From Gracilaria gracilis (lineage: Eukaryota > Rhodophyta > Florideophyceae > Gracilariales > Gracilariaceae): a DNA stretch of 64,000 nucleotides. Positions 41,574 through 53,300 of the stretch are shown one piece after another. Every line of letters begins with the position of its first letter. Position 1 is the stretch's first letter. The notes under the pieces are model-generated. The model did no database searches, was not told where the DNA came from, and saw only the letters and a list, made by a program, of their open reading frames with translations. The DNA is taken from positions 558,001 to 622,000 of the forward strand of contig JARGSG010000203.1 of NCBI GenBank assembly GCA_030374805.1. Reading direction: 5' to 3'. The position numbers and the translations under genes were made by a program.

Positions 41574-42726
41574 TCAATAGGCTTGGTTATCAGAAGCTGA
41601 TGTACTCAAATTACAAACTTGCGACACTTTCTGATAAAATAGAATGTATGCATTGTTGCTCAAGGCCATTGACTCAAGTATTGCCGAAGTTTTTTCGTCC
41701 TCGGTACGATTCCATTTTCCCACAAAAGATTTCACATCGGCTGTGTAGCGGCCAGAGCTTATCGACGATCCGTGGTGAGTGAGAACCGCAACCAACTCAT
41801 ACAGTTCCACGTCGGCGTTCTCTTTGACGTATTTGCTCAAGTCCAAAACTGGTGGATATTCTATAAAGCCTTCCCGCTTTGCAGGGCCACAAAACCTGTT
41901 CAATTTCACCATTAGCAAGTTGGGAATCTTTGAGAAGTACCTCTTGACCTTGCTGCATGAGACCGTTTCGCACTTTGGACAACGATAATTCACTGCCTCC
42001 TCCAAGCCTTTTTCCATGAGATTAGAAAGCAGAGATTCTAAAGGTTGGCTCTGAAAAGCTCCCAGACAAAGTTTGGAGAATGGAGCATGGCTGATGGATG
42101 GGTGCTGGCAAAAATCACAGATGACCTCAGTCGTGATGTTTCCGAATCGGCTGTAACTTCGATTACGAATAGACATGGCCCAGTCTTCGCCTACATTTTC
42201 ACATTCCAAAAGAAGTTTACGGTCCACGCATCCGCTGTTTCGAGCCCTGTCAATGGATTCAAATAGCGTGTCGATGAACAAATCGGCATCATGACAATGC
42301 TGGGGTGAAAAGCATAGAAATGCTTCCAATATTTGCGGTGAAAACTGATATGTCAATTTTCTGTGGAGGATTCTGTCCATAGTACTCCCGCATGAGTTTG
42401 AAAAGTTGATCAATAACGCAGAACGTCTTGTGTTCGTTTGCCCCCAGATGCATGCCGCAGTTTGTGATCTCTCTGATAAAATCACCAGAATGAAGCAAGC
42501 AATGGAACGATGCGTTAATGTAAGAACTGTATTTGTCTCCAATAAAAGCTGGAATGGGTTTCGGTGATGAGAGGCTAGAGTCAGCGGAGTTCTGAATGAC
42601 CTGTTTCTCATTCTTGGGAAATTCGTTATGAGAATTCATTATTGAATCTTTCCTGTATATACGTAAGCTCAGTTGTTGATAGAAAGAATGCATGTTTTCG
42701 TTTGAGGACAGAATACAGACCAACAA
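41574..42726 (-). pseudogene. ubiquitin-specific protease relative (peptidase C19), probably inactive
   Basis: The C19 fold landmarks appear in order. An N-terminal Cys-box reads YSSYINASFHCLLHSGDFI, where the nucleophile Cys of the usual GNTCYMNAS is Ser. A QHCHDADLFIDTLFESID block matches the QQDAxEFL helix. Two C-x2-C pairs of the zinc ribbon (CDFC and CPKC) flank PFSKLCLGAF, and LLMVKLNRF is also present. A His-box reads HHGSSISSGRYTADVK, where the catalytic His of GHY is Arg. Active USPs cleave ubiquitin from proteins; with both residues replaced this one could at most bind ubiquitin. Residues read in two frames (42289-42726 and 41574-42611), with the switch near 42330-42375, implying one frameshift or an unseen small intron. 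About 380 residues is a compact USP length. Confidence 0.75.
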
Positions 42727-43260
42727 GAACGTTATGGAACAAGGTATGCAAAACGATTTACCTCGTTTGTAGTTAGCGTTCCTCGGCTCGTCTGCATTCT
42801 TCTAAGCCCATATGAATGAATACTGGGAAATGGACTCGAAGCGACCAGCAATTCCACTTAACACAGTATTGGCTTTGTGGCAGCAAAAGCGGAATTCAAA
42901 GAGAAGAAACCAGAATTGTGACCCACGGCCACTAGCTCTATATTCTGGACTACGTGAAATAAATTTGATTTTTTTTTCAATTTTCCACTCATTTCAGTGC
43001 TATCCTTGAAAGGTCTTTGGAATCTAACGGCTGTTAGTTTCGACCTCTAATACATAGAAAACGAAAGTCTAGGTGCCTCTTTTGAAGCAAGCGACCATAG
43101 GGGGAAGAATTTGAAAGAGTTATAGATCTTTAACCGCCGAAGTGAATTTATTTGAGTCAATAGTGCAGCGACCAGGCGCAATTTGCTATTCCACACTCGG
43201 AATGAAAAATCATGAATTCTACTCGTTCGATGTTATTGGTCAGAGGCAAGGGGGCGTGTT
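42727..43260. other. intergenic, no gene seen
   Basis: Upstream side of the ubiquitin-protease relative. A GGCGCAATTTGCT block at 43174 recalls 32152. Confidence 0.4.
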
Positions 43261-43342
43261 GTTAAGAGCATTTTATATATAAAATCTGTAGATTTTGCAA
43301 CTCTGTCAGTTTTGAAGAGATTTATTGTTCATGTCTTCCTCG
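43261..43342 (-). repeat. inverted repeat arm R (pairs with 40083-40165)
   Basis: Reverse-complement partner of arm L; includes AGATTTTGCAACTCTGTCAG. Confidence 0.7.
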
Positions 43343-43797
43343 CTAAGATCTATACTGTGTTGGAGTGGGGGGGTGATGCAGTAAACACGGCAAACACTAA
43401 TTGGAAGGCAGAACCTTCCGCTCGCAAGTAGATCCAGAAGATCGTCCTATACCCGGGTTAGGTGGGTAGGTTTGGAAACGAACAAAAGGGCAAGCGCGGT
43501 GATCGTCGCTGACGGTCTATGAAGATCTTGCCCGAGAGTTGGATCGGCGCTTTCCTTCGTTTCCTTGAAAACCCATACCTAAAAAGGCAGACTGCAATCA
43601 AAATCTGCCGTCTTATTAGAAGGAGATTTGCGATTATAGCTTTCATTTGAGCGGTCCCCGGTCCACTTTTAGATGTAAAATTATCAGCAGGCATAGTATC
43701 CTCATCGGGCCTTAAAATGGTTTCAAGCCTTCTCTCCAAAGCAAGGCATGCATGTGATCAATCGAAGACTTAAAGCTAGAAGGGGTAGAACAATACC
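43343..43797. other. intergenic, no gene seen
   Basis: Flank between the inverted-repeat arm and the Harbinger element; no supported feature. Confidence 0.45.
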
Positions 43798-43800
43798 TAA
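43798..43800 (+). repeat. Harbinger target site duplication (left)
   Basis: TAA, matching TAA at 47639-47641. A 3-bp TWA duplication is the mark of PIF/Harbinger insertion. Confidence 0.9.
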
Positions 43801-43826
43801 GAGCATCTCTATCAAGGACCCAAAAA
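43801..43826 (+). repeat. Harbinger left terminal inverted repeat
   Basis: GAGCATCTCTATCAAG followed by GACCCAAA; the first 16 bases match the reverse complement of the right end exactly, and the next block matches with a small offset. Confidence 0.92.
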
Positions 43827-44129
43827 CCCAAATATTTGGGTGAGCGTCCAAAAACGCAACCCTATCAACTGGGAGCTGCGGTAAATTCTACATTTGGCAA
43901 AATTGGAGCTAAAGAATAAGTGGTACTATTCGTGTTACATTATATAGTACAGTATATTACTTTGCTCGGTTTACAGTCAGTTTTGTGACTTCACGCACTG
44001 CGACGCCCTACCTATTACTCGATTAAGAACTGTATTCAACATTACACTGACCAACTTCCTGCGCTGTAAGTATATGTGAATCTGCACGTCAGTGAAGCAT
44101 TGTTCATTCCACCTTATCGCAAACTACTA

Positions 44130-44540
44130 GATAGCGCTAAGTAGCGCTACTTGGCGGTGATATCGAGGATTGGAACGCCGGTACAATATCTCAGTGAAGA
44201 AGTATGGGAAAAAGGTTGGCATACTTCGATGCAAACGCTCAAGGCACATCAAAGTATGCTTTTAAGGTAGTTTACCAGTGCTGTTCAACAGAAAAACATG
44301 CGTACTAAGGAGCGCCAAATAGCGATATTTGCGCTATATAACGCGTCTAAGTACGCATGTAGATTTCGTTTCTGGGATGTAGTTTGTATTTTTTTGGCGT
44401 ACTTCGATGTGCCTTCTACAGAGCTATGGAAGCACGCCATTATGTTTGAGTCGTTAGAAAAGATTGTAAATCTAGTAGAGTTCTGATATTGGACAATGCG
44501 GTAAGTGCGACACTTGCAACAATTAGCGCTAAGTGTCGAA
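44130..44540. other. GCGCTA-rich subterminal region of Harbinger
   Basis: TAGCGCT(A/T) motifs recur (near 44134, 44144 and 44524), with AGCGCCAAATAGCGATATTTGCGCTA at about 44317-44342 and an inverted repeat ACATGCGTACT/AGTACGCATGT (44297-44307 with 44350-44360). Such subterminal motif clusters often bind transposase or its Myb partner; here that is inference. A minus-strand frame (44285-44662) with C-x2-C pairs overlaps, but I do not trust it as a gene. Confidence 0.4.
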
Positions 44541-45062
44541 GATGGCGATGATGTTGTCAGGGTATTACCAGATTTGCACTGCCTGCATTGCCTGCTTACA
44601 GTGAAACTACAAGGCTGAAATGAAACATCAACGATAAAACAGCGTTTTGCAAACAGCGTCACGCTTTGGATTTCTCGCCATGCCTAATTCCAGCGTATCA
44701 ACTTGAATCTTATTAATTACTGTAGTCAACAAAACAATTATAATGTGTCAACCTTCTGTTAATCGTTAATTTCCCGCAGCTCCCTGGCCAAAACCTATAA
44801 ATTTTAGGTTCCGACCTAAACTACTTGCTATTCTCGAGCAAATTTAGCCAGCAATTTGGGTCGCCACCTCAACTCATATACCATTCATAATCTGCCACGT
44901 TGACCTCTTGTCACTTGTACCATTTGGCGCCAAGTCCAAACGGAAACACTCAATCGCCGCCAAGCTTCCCAAGTGCATGCAACCATGCTTCCCTCCTCTA
45001 TCGTGACCTGCTTTCTCCATCGTAGCACTACGACCAGCTTGGACATGAATAGCACCAGATGA

Positions 45063-45893
45063 CCCAATTTTACGCCCAATGAAGACCTCGCACTAGGCTG
45101 TTCATGGATGTCCGCCTCCCAAACAGTCTTCGAGCAAAATGCTGAGACATTCTGGAAAGCGGTAGCAACTACATATGCCAAACAGCCAGAGTGCACTCGA
45201 CCTCGTGTGAAAAGTATTTTGAGCTCACGATGACCGACTGTAGCGCGAAGAGCCCAAAAGTATTTGGCTGCAAAAAAACTCTACAGATCATCAATTACTT
45301 CAAGAGAATTTAAGTAAGACACGGAAAAAAAGATCATGATCTTGTACCAAAACAACAACAACATTAAGTGTAAAGGGAAACTGCGAACACCTGCTGTCAT
45401 TCGATTTGTTTCAGCTATACAACTGCTTTCATCATGCCTCAAAGTTGCTGGGCATATTGGAGGCAGTTCACACACCACCACCGGGTATAAACCCACGAAC
45501 AACGCGAAGGAAAGCGCATCAGAGGAAGAGAGTGCAGCGAATATTTCAATGTCAAGCCCTGCCTCGTGTCGCCCGACAGGCGCAAAAAAGCGCAAAGCAG
45601 AGAAAAAAGTGGAACAAAACCTATCGAAAGTTGCCAAGAGTATGGACGCTATGACCAAACGCCTTCGCGGATCTGTCGAAGACAAGAAGATGGCAGCTTC
45701 AATTGCATTGCAGTTAAAGATTTTGCACCGAATGTGCTTGACTTCTGCCGAAACGAACAGAAAATTGGAGGATCTAATGAGAAAAGCCGCATTCTTGGGG
45801 AGTTTTGAGGGTTCATGCAGTAATTCGAGTGCCGTCAATGCGAAGCGTGATTCAGAGGAAAGGGAGAATAATATTTCCCACCGCATTGGGTAA
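45063..45893 (+). pseudogene. Harbinger Myb/SANT-like DNA-binding ORF
   Basis: Two parts in one frame. About 45066-45230 reads NFTPNEDLALGCSWMSASQT, then ETFWKAVATTYAKQP, the trihelix/SANT-like start found in the Harbinger accessory protein. About 45480-45893 reads acidic and Ser-rich, then RPTGAKKRKAEKK and an amphipathic helix (VAKSMDAMTKRLRG...), the C-terminal domain that accompanies this family. Stops near 45231 and 45312 lie between the two. A GTAAGA donor-like site (45314) and a TTTGTTTCAG acceptor-like site (ending 45414) could mark an intron, but the resulting frame does not obviously continue, so decay is the simpler reading. In active elements this protein carries the transposase to the element ends. 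Confidence 0.7.
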
Positions 45894-46083
45894 ACGTCCT
45901 CCTACCAGTTTACTGATGGCAGCTACAATCAAAATGCTGAGCAGGATGATGATATAGACCACTCAATTGCAGAACCTGAAGTGGTGTCCATTCTCACAAG
46001 TTCCGAAGTCAAAGATGACGCATGAAAGAGGGGAAAGAGGTGAAAACCCACAGGCGCCGTAGGCGCCTCTTTCTCGCACTGTG

Positions 46084-47444
46084 TTAAGCCGTGAACCCTC
46101 TTCTTGCCCATAAGTGGTTGGTGAGGGCCTGTTTCAGTTGATGATGTTGATGCTCATTCGTAACGAGATCATATTGCTCTAGTAAAGAAGTCAGGCCAAC
46201 GTTGTTCGTCACTGTGTTGTCTTCCTCGCCGTTGCTCTGCGCTTCCACATCAGCCGAATCCTGTGCTTCGTCAGCGAACTCCTCAATGACGCTGATAGCC
46301 TCTCCGTTTTCATCCGCTTCACCTCTCAGTTCTCTTTGAGGTCTAAATCTACCAACAAATTGTGGATTATGACGCATACCTGACTTATGAGAATAATCTT
46401 TTCGTCACTCCACTCGAACAGTTCGTGCCTGAGCATTTTTAAGCGTCCCTGTAGCGCTCCGAAGAAGCGCTCTATATCCTTTCGCGTTCCTTCCTGCGCT
46501 TTCGTCATCGTCTTTTCTCTCGCGTTTGCAGGTGCATGGTTTGGACCTATAAATATGGCCCACGGGGGATAAATGCCGTCCACCAAGTAGTACAAAAGGG
46601 CCGTTCGAACCGCTCCGTTTATCTCATATCCTTCTGGGAGAACCATCTCTCGTTTGCCGGAAAGAATATCAATAAAGAGTGGACTATTTCCGACCACTGT
46701 TATGTCGTTATTCGTCCCACACCGCCCAACAAACCAGTGCCAACAATAGAGGTTTTGGTCGCAAAGAGCCTCACAGCTTATGGTCGCCAGTTTGCCATCT
46801 TTGGGGTTATGATACTGTCCCTTGAGGGACTTAGGACAGTTTTTCCAATGTAGATGCATACAGTCTATGCAACCGATACAACCAGGGAATCCAACGCTGG
46901 CGTATTGCTTCTCTACACCACGTAGCTCCTGTAGAGTTGGTTCCCTGTTTAAATAAGTTGGGCCAAATCGATTGAAGATGCTTTGTAGTACTATCCCGAA
47001 GTAGTGCCGCTGGCTTTCTGGAGACATTTTGACCATGTCATCCATTTGGTCAAACGATAATCCTGTGGCGAACTTGCGGAGAGTGCCTAGCAGTTTCTGA
47101 TGCGAAGAATTCCCAGGCACATCAGCACCATTTACTCATTGCTTCAGTCGCGGTTCGAATTCGAGTAGTTCCTTGTGCAGAATCCAATAAAGCTTCAGTG
47201 GTATGCAGAATACCTTTCTGAAATGAGAGGGTGGGTAGACTGGGATTGGATGAAGATAATTTGCGTACCAGTCGCAGTTTCCGCATCGGATGGTACTACT
47301 TGAGATTTGTCGCCCCATATACGTTCTGTCTGGAGTAATTGCCATTGGGATTACTGCTGTCAATGCCACCATGCTGCGGGCGGCAGCTTGTTCTTCATCG
47401 TCGCTGAATGTCAGAAACTCATGATCTGAAGAGCTCTCGCTCAT
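46084..47444 (-). pseudogene. PIF/Harbinger DDE transposase
   Basis: About 450 codons. Start taken at MSESSSDHEF (47444). The N-terminal part ends LLEFEPRLKQ, followed by one in-frame TGA (47136-47138); the frame resumes at once with VNGADVPGNSSHQKLLGTLRKFATG, which is the usual continuation. Counting from the Met at 47120, the catalytic residues are D86 (GCIDCMHLHW), D139 (GTNNDITVVGNS) and E217 (KDIERFFGALQGRLK). The main frame ends at 46326; the family's C-terminal motif (HHQLKQALTNHLWARRG) is read in another frame at 46084-46377, so one more frame change exists near 46330-46375. The enzyme cuts and joins DNA at the terminal repeats and targets TWA. Confidence 0.9.
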
Positions 47445-47612
47445 TGTGCATGACAGATGGGCACAATAGGAAGCCGAGGAGAGGCAGAGATGCTTGAATG
47501 ATCTCGCCATATGAAATTCTGCTGGCGACTTTTTTTGGACTGTCAGGCACTGATAGGGGTGCTGCCTACTTGCTAAACCAAATTTCAGGAATATGACTTG
47601 TTTGAAAGTTTG

Positions 47613-47638
47613 CTTTGGGTTTCTTGATAGAGATGCTC
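47613..47638 (-). repeat. Harbinger right terminal inverted repeat
   Basis: Reverse complement reads GAGCATCTCTATCAAG then AAACCCAAA. Confidence 0.92.
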
Positions 47639-47641
47639 TAA
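47639..47641 (+). repeat. Harbinger target site duplication (right)
   Basis: TAA, matching 43798-43800. Confidence 0.9.
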
Positions 47642-47687
47642 CCAATGAATGGGCATCTGCTTCACAACCAAACACAAAAACAAGCTT

Positions 47688-47692
47688 GTTAG
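47688..47692 (+). repeat. Copia (47.7 kb) target site duplication, left
   Basis: GTTAG before the 5' LTR; the second copy is at 54142-54146. Confidence 0.9.
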
Positions 47693-47884
47693 TGTTAATA
47701 CCGGAGCGCCTCGTGCAAGGCAGAAGTGCGACATGTGGCCACGTATGCGTGGCACGTGTATGCCGTGCTCCGTAGACTGCGCAGAAACGAATAAATTGCA
47801 CTGCACTCTGCCGGCGGCGTCATCACGCCGACGGAGGGCAGCGAGCATTCCTGTCGTTCTGTTTGTCCTACCGCGCTCGCTACA
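47693..47884 (+). repeat. Copia (47.7 kb) 5' LTR (192 bp)
   Basis: Short LTR with AATAAA at 47790-47795; followed at once by the PBS. Confidence 0.93.
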
Positions 47885-47897
47885 TGGTAGCATCGCC
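47885..47897 (+). promoter_or_regulatory. Copia (47.7 kb) primer-binding site
   Basis: TGGTAGCATCGCC directly after the LTR. Initiator tRNA-Met of yeast has a 3' end that would give TGGTAGCGCCGC, so an initiator-Met-like primer is plausible. Confidence 0.6.
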
Positions 47898-49288
47898 TGG
47901 GGCGCGCTGCCTCGGGCCGCCATCGTCTGTGCACATTTTCCTGCCCTTTTTTCGCGTGCTTCCGCGCTTCTACCGCGCGCACGCTCAACTACTCAGGCTT
48001 TCAACTTTGCAGGGTTGCGCGTCGCGGATGCTTAGGCTCGCCTGCCCGAAGGTAGATTGTGGCTAAGGCTTTGCGCGCTCAATCTACCGTAGAAAATTAT
48101 CTTAGTGATGGGCTCCTAGGTCTGTCGACTCTGTTATGGCTCAGAAATGTGATTGAACTCGGACAGGATAAGGACACTTTACTTGGGTTTTTCTTTGTAC
48201 TGTTGATGTCTACACAGAATATGAATACTGATGAACTACATATGATGGTTATGGTTTTCTTTATGTTCGTTAAAGTCTCTCTTTCTTATACGAATAAGCG
48301 AACACTTTGCACTGCCTCATTCGTTTTCGCTTGCGCGAAGCCGCATCGAATCGTCAAACTCCACTTGTTTCTCCCTACGCTGCGTTGCTCGTTCTTCGCC
48401 ACAACATGGCTGCACATCAACTCTGCGCAAACAATCTGCCCCAAAACGTTCGCAATATCCTTCGTTCTTGCTCATTGCACCAAACTTGTCCGGTACTGAA
48501 TGCGCTACACTCCGCGTGGACTCCTGCAACTGCATGACACTCACACCTAATCTTTTTGCCCGAACGAATTTAATCGCGTCATGCTTTGGAGGTGTCGTCA
48601 TATTCATCTCTTGGAAGGAGTTTTTTCTTCAACATGGAGCCCTCACACAACCTTCTCTATATGGGAACCACTCAATACAATTCAAAACTCCTTCGGTCTT
48701 CATGGATTTTCTTTCTTGCGCAACGTTTTTCTCCTCTTTCGCAATCGCAATCGCTATTGTCTGGACTTCTGAAGAGGCGTCTCACACACACCGCTTCTGA
48801 GCTTTCAGGTGGCTGGACATACTTCTTTCTGCTCTTGGTTCACCTTTCTTGTTTCGGAAGAATCCTAACATTCGGAACTGGATTTCGTTTATCCGAAACT
48901 TCCTAACCTCTTCGACATCCGTGTTGATCGCGCAGCGTTGAATGTCTTTCTTCCTCTGCGCGTGGCTAAATAACGCTACAAGTACTGATATTGTCAGGAG
49001 TGAAGTACCTACCGCTACGCGGTCGTGGGAATATCCTCCGAAGGTCGGATCGTTGTGGTGCGGGGTTAGCTGCTTTATTTCGGAGACCCGCATTACATCG
49101 ATCGCCTAGCTCCCTGGGTTGGGCTAGGGTCACCTTAAGTTTTACACCAGAAGAAGAAGAAGAAGAAGAAGCTTGTGATGAAGAAAAAGAAGATTGCGGA
49201 TCCCTTTCCCGCTCAAGTAGGTTGCATTTTCTTGCGGAACCCTTTCCCGCGTAAGCAGGTCGATTGTACTTTCCCCGTTCACTTACGA
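47898..49288 (+). other. Copia (47.7 kb) leader
   Basis: About 1.4 kb between PBS and gag with no convincing ORF. Contains an inverted repeat GTAGATTG/CAATCTAC (48050-48088), a (GAA)n run at about 49148-49170, and an imperfect tandem CCCTTTCCCGC(G/T) block (49200-49260). Confidence 0.55.
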
Positions 49289-50330
49289 TGTCAGGTTCTC
49301 AAGAAGGCATCCTTGGCAAGCTTTTAAAGCTCAAGGTACCAACTGACTACATCTTGTGGCGCCGCCGTCTACTCGCGTATCTTCGTCGCGACGACGCATT
49401 CCTGACTGGCTTGAATCCCTGCCTCGAGGGATTCAACGTGAACAACCGGACACACAGATCCTGGTTTGAGAAGTCGGTCAAAGCCAAGGGCACTATCACA
49501 TTGTGTCTTGGTGACTCCCCTCTCGCACTCGTCAGAACATTTGTGAACGATGACGAGAAGTCTGCCAAAGAGGTATGGGACGAGCTTAAGCGTGTATATA
49601 CCACTTCGAACACGCAAGCCATCCAAAACATTCGTCACAAGTTGAACACCCTGATATACAAAGACAATGATGACTGGAACAAACATGTCTCGAAGTTCTT
49701 GGAAATTGTTGGAGAACTGGCCACGTATGAAGAGGAACTTGCGGATAAGGAGAAGGTTTCAAAGCTCATTCGAAGCCTTCCCAATTCCTTCGCCCCTCTG
49801 GCCATGATGTCAAACCTTACTGACATTGGATTCGATTCTATTGTCAATGCAGTCGAAGCAAAAGTTGCTCGGCGCAAGAATCCGAACAACCTTCAGCAAA
49901 CCCAGTCCACTACAACGCCAACATCGACACAACCCAAAGCAAACATGGCAAACAAAGGTGGACGCCGACGACGCCATCGTAATAATAATAAGTCCTTAAT
50001 GGTAAAAGGCCGCAACGATGACAACGGCTATTACTGCGGACGTCGTGGACATTATGCGAGGGATTGCTACAAACGCAAACGCGACCAGTCGGACAACAAT
50101 CAACGTGACAATTCCCGTTTTGACCGTCGACCGCAGACCCGCTCAAACGGTGGCTCTCGTCGATCGCAACGCGATCAAGATGAAAACCGAAGTGGAAAGC
50201 GGCAGTCTAACTGGAAGTCTCGCTTTGCACCAAAGGGGGATGATGATGGAAACCGAAACTCTTACCCCAGATCCTATGTGGTGCAAAGAAATGACGATCC
50301 TCCTCCCTCACCTCCGTTCAACTGTAACAT
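49289..50330 (+). pseudogene. Copia (47.7 kb) gag region
   Basis: UBN2-type gag: a start like SGSQEGILGKLLKLKVPTDY, IWRRRL-type Trp block, AKEVWDELKRVY, LIRSLPNSFAPL, then a basic tail with a zinc-knuckle-like C-x-x-H-x-x-C region near 50035-50070. Part of a decayed element. Confidence 0.8.
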
Positions 50331-50339
50331 GGCGAAGTA

Positions 50340-53300
50340 TAAGAGTAATGTCGCACTCCTATCCCAAACCAAGGTGGAATCTGCCTACATCGACTCCGAG
50401 GCCACACATCATTTCTTCCATTCTCGTAAATCATTCATCCGATACGAGCGCATTGACATTGAAACTGTCCAGGCTGCCTCTGGCACAGCTCGCCTTGTCG
50501 GAAAGGGTCACGTCTGGATCCCTCTCAACAGTGGAACCGTCGTGGAAGCCTATCACGCTCCTGCGTTTCAATCGAACATTCTCTCAGTGGGAGTACTAAG
50601 TATGGATTTCATGGTGGTTTTCACCTCCACAATCCGCCCATTCACCGGATGTTTTATCATGGATCCCAAACAAAACTCGCATATCATTTGGGAAACAGAA
50701 ATCCACCACGGTTTATACATCATGAACCTCCGGGACGACAACAAACAGGTCATGGTGGTCAACGCCAGTAATAACAAACAAGAACTGGCTTCGGAATGGC
50801 ATGGGCGAACTGGTCATTTGCACCCAAGCAGGTATCAGAATCTTGCCAAATCCTTCGAGTCCGTTCCCTACTTTCAACGCTCCATCCTGGATTCATTAAC
50901 GTGCGTCCCCTGCCTCACTGGGAAAATGAAACGGAACCCACTTGTGGCTCGCCCTCGATCTGTTTCCACATCACAGCTGTTGAATCTCATCCACATGGAC
51001 GTGTCTGTAAGATCTCGCCCTCTCTCTCAGGGGCAATCTATGCCCTAGCAATATTGGACGACTACACCTCGAAGTCCGATGTATTCTTTCTCAAAGACAA
51101 GACCGGACCAGGCATCTTGAAACCTCTGGAATGGTACAAACGCCGTTCGGAGCTGGAACTAAACCACTCGGTTAGCTTGAAGAATGTTCTCCTGGACGGG
51201 GCCGGGGAACATAAGAGCAACGAGTTGGACAAGTTCTGCTTCGATCATGGCATCTCTTTGGACTACTCTCCAGCCTATGCATCGGAGTCTAATGGAGCTG
51301 CCGAAAGGCTCATCCAAGAACATTGGACTAGGACTCGCGTTCTACTTTTTGCTAGCAAACTTCCGATCGCCTTCTGGGCTGAAGCCATGAATCACTCGAA
51401 CTGGTTAAGGAACCGAGCCCCATCCTCACGGATACAGGGACGGATTCCTATCCTGGAATGGGACCCAACAACCAACATTGACTTCGCACACATTCCTACT
51501 TTTGGTCGGCCTGGCTACGCCTTCACATACCGCTCCAAAACCGTTGCCAACAAAAAGTTCCTTCCAAGGTCCATATTCTCTCACTTCGTTGGTATGCAGA
51601 GCGATAACACTCTTTTCCGAGTATATGTACCGGAGAAGAACTCTGTCGTGACATGCCGGAATTTAGACTTCAAGCCGATCAACTCCTCTCCTCTGCCAAA
51701 CCTCACCACCCTCCTAGAAGGAATTACGAGGCAACAGGAAACAGAGGAGACGGAACCCACTGCACAACCTGGCATAGATTCGCCGGACTTGGAGGAACAT
51801 CTGGTAAAGGCTTTAACTACTATGACCCAGAACTTTCCACGGGTATGGGTGTCGAAAAATCCTTTGGATGATCAGTCAGTCCCTCACTCCTTCAAGGAAG
51901 CCTGCAAGGACCCGGGATGGTGCGAGGCCATTGATCGTGAGATGAACGCACTCATCAAGTGAAATACCTGGGAACTCCTTCCTCGGGAGGCCGACATGAA
52001 ACCTGTTCCTTACACTTGGGTTTTCAAGGAGAAGATGTTGGATGGAGTTGGGAAGAAATTCCTAAAGAAAGCACGATGCTGTCTACGGGATGATAAGCAG
52101 AAGCCTTTCATAGACTTCGACCCGCTCCACACCTACTCCCCTGTAGCATGTCACGAAGCTTTGCGAACTCTGCTCGCCGTCTCTGCGGCAGAGAAACTAA
52201 TGCTAAAAGGAGCCGACATATCAAACGCGTATCTCTACGGCAAACTTGATGTGCCAATTATCATGGAACAACCGACGGACTCCTCCTGTCTTCAAGCCAG
52301 ACCTGGGTATGACTGCAAACTCCTCAACTCCCTTAACGGGGCAGTACAAGCCGGTGTAATATGGAGCTCGCTGTTCTCAGACACCTTACTATCATGGATA
52401 TTCGTGACCTCTGCTCTCGACTCTAGAGTTTTCATGTTCCGCGAAGAGGACCAATTCGTCCTCGTGGCCGTCATCTTGGACGACTGCGCCTTTGGCTCCA
52501 ACAGCGTGGATCTTCTAACATACTTCAAAGAACGGCTGGCCGCAACATTCGACGTAAAACTCTACGGGGAACTGAAGACGTTTATCGGGTGGAGCATCCA
52601 ACGTTTCCCTCTTTGCATCAAGGTCAACCAATACGGCTATGCTTCGTTTCTACTGTAGAAGTTTGGCATGCACGAAGCCAAAGCGGTTGGTACTCCACTG
52701 CCATCAAATGCTGACCTCTTGCCTACAAGAAAAAACGAGAAAGCACTCTCAACATCTGACCATGCAAACTATCGTTCTGGAATTGGTGGACTATTATATA
52801 TCTCGACTTCAAGGCGTCCGGATCTCTCTTTCCCGGTATCAGAACTTTCGAAACATCTGCATAACCCTTGTGACCGTCACATGGCAATGTTGAAAAGAAT
52901 CTTCAGGTATTTGGCAGGAACAATGCACTATGAACTTCACTTTCCTGCGAATAAGAGTATATTACCGACCTCAATTCGTGCGTACGCTGACGCCGATTGG
53001 AGGGGATGCATACTAACTCGTAGGTCCACGACTGGATTTGTTATCGTCCTCAACTCCGCACCGATTATGTGAAAATCTAAGCGTCAAACAGTCATCGCTC
53101 TTTCATCGGCAGAAGCAGAGTACCTAGCTTTGTCTACCTGTGCTAAAGAACTCCCATAGATGCGCATATTGTTTTGGGAATTTGCCCATCAACAGCCATG
53201 GAGCGAAGAGTTTTGGTTTGAACCAACCAAGATTCTGGAAAACAGCTCGGCTGCTTTTTCTACGACGAAGAACCCGCAGATCTCAGGTCGTAATAACCAA

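Larger units (their letters stand above)
43801..47638 (-). mobile_element. PIF/Harbinger DNA transposon, full length
   Basis: A 3838-bp unit with terminal inverted repeats of about 25 bp, TAA target duplication, and the two genes usual for the superfamily: a Myb/SANT-like DNA-binding ORF (plus strand) and a DDE transposase ORF (minus strand), arranged convergently. The transposase has all three catalytic residues but contains one in-frame stop and a C-terminal frame change; the Myb ORF also has in-frame stops. The copy is therefore structurally complete and coding-defective. It lies directly left of a Copia insertion. Confidence 0.93.

Noticed and set aside
44285-44662. 125-residue minus-strand frame with two C-x2-C pairs
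   Set aside because: The spacing does not fit a known zinc ribbon, and the frame overlaps the GCGCTA repeat cluster and an inverted repeat; insufficient as a gene.
45314-45414. A 101-bp GT-AG intron in the Harbinger Myb-like ORF
   Set aside because: Donor and acceptor words look good, but joining phases do not continue the family sequence; in-frame decay explains the stops more simply.
45281-45886. 201-residue minus-strand frame
   Set aside because: It mirrors the Myb/SANT-like ORF on the plus strand, which has recognisable family sequence.
47585-48066. Frames of 60-128 codons with Cys/Arg-rich character, recurring at 53864-54227
   Set aside because: They are readings of the 192-bp LTR and its flanks.
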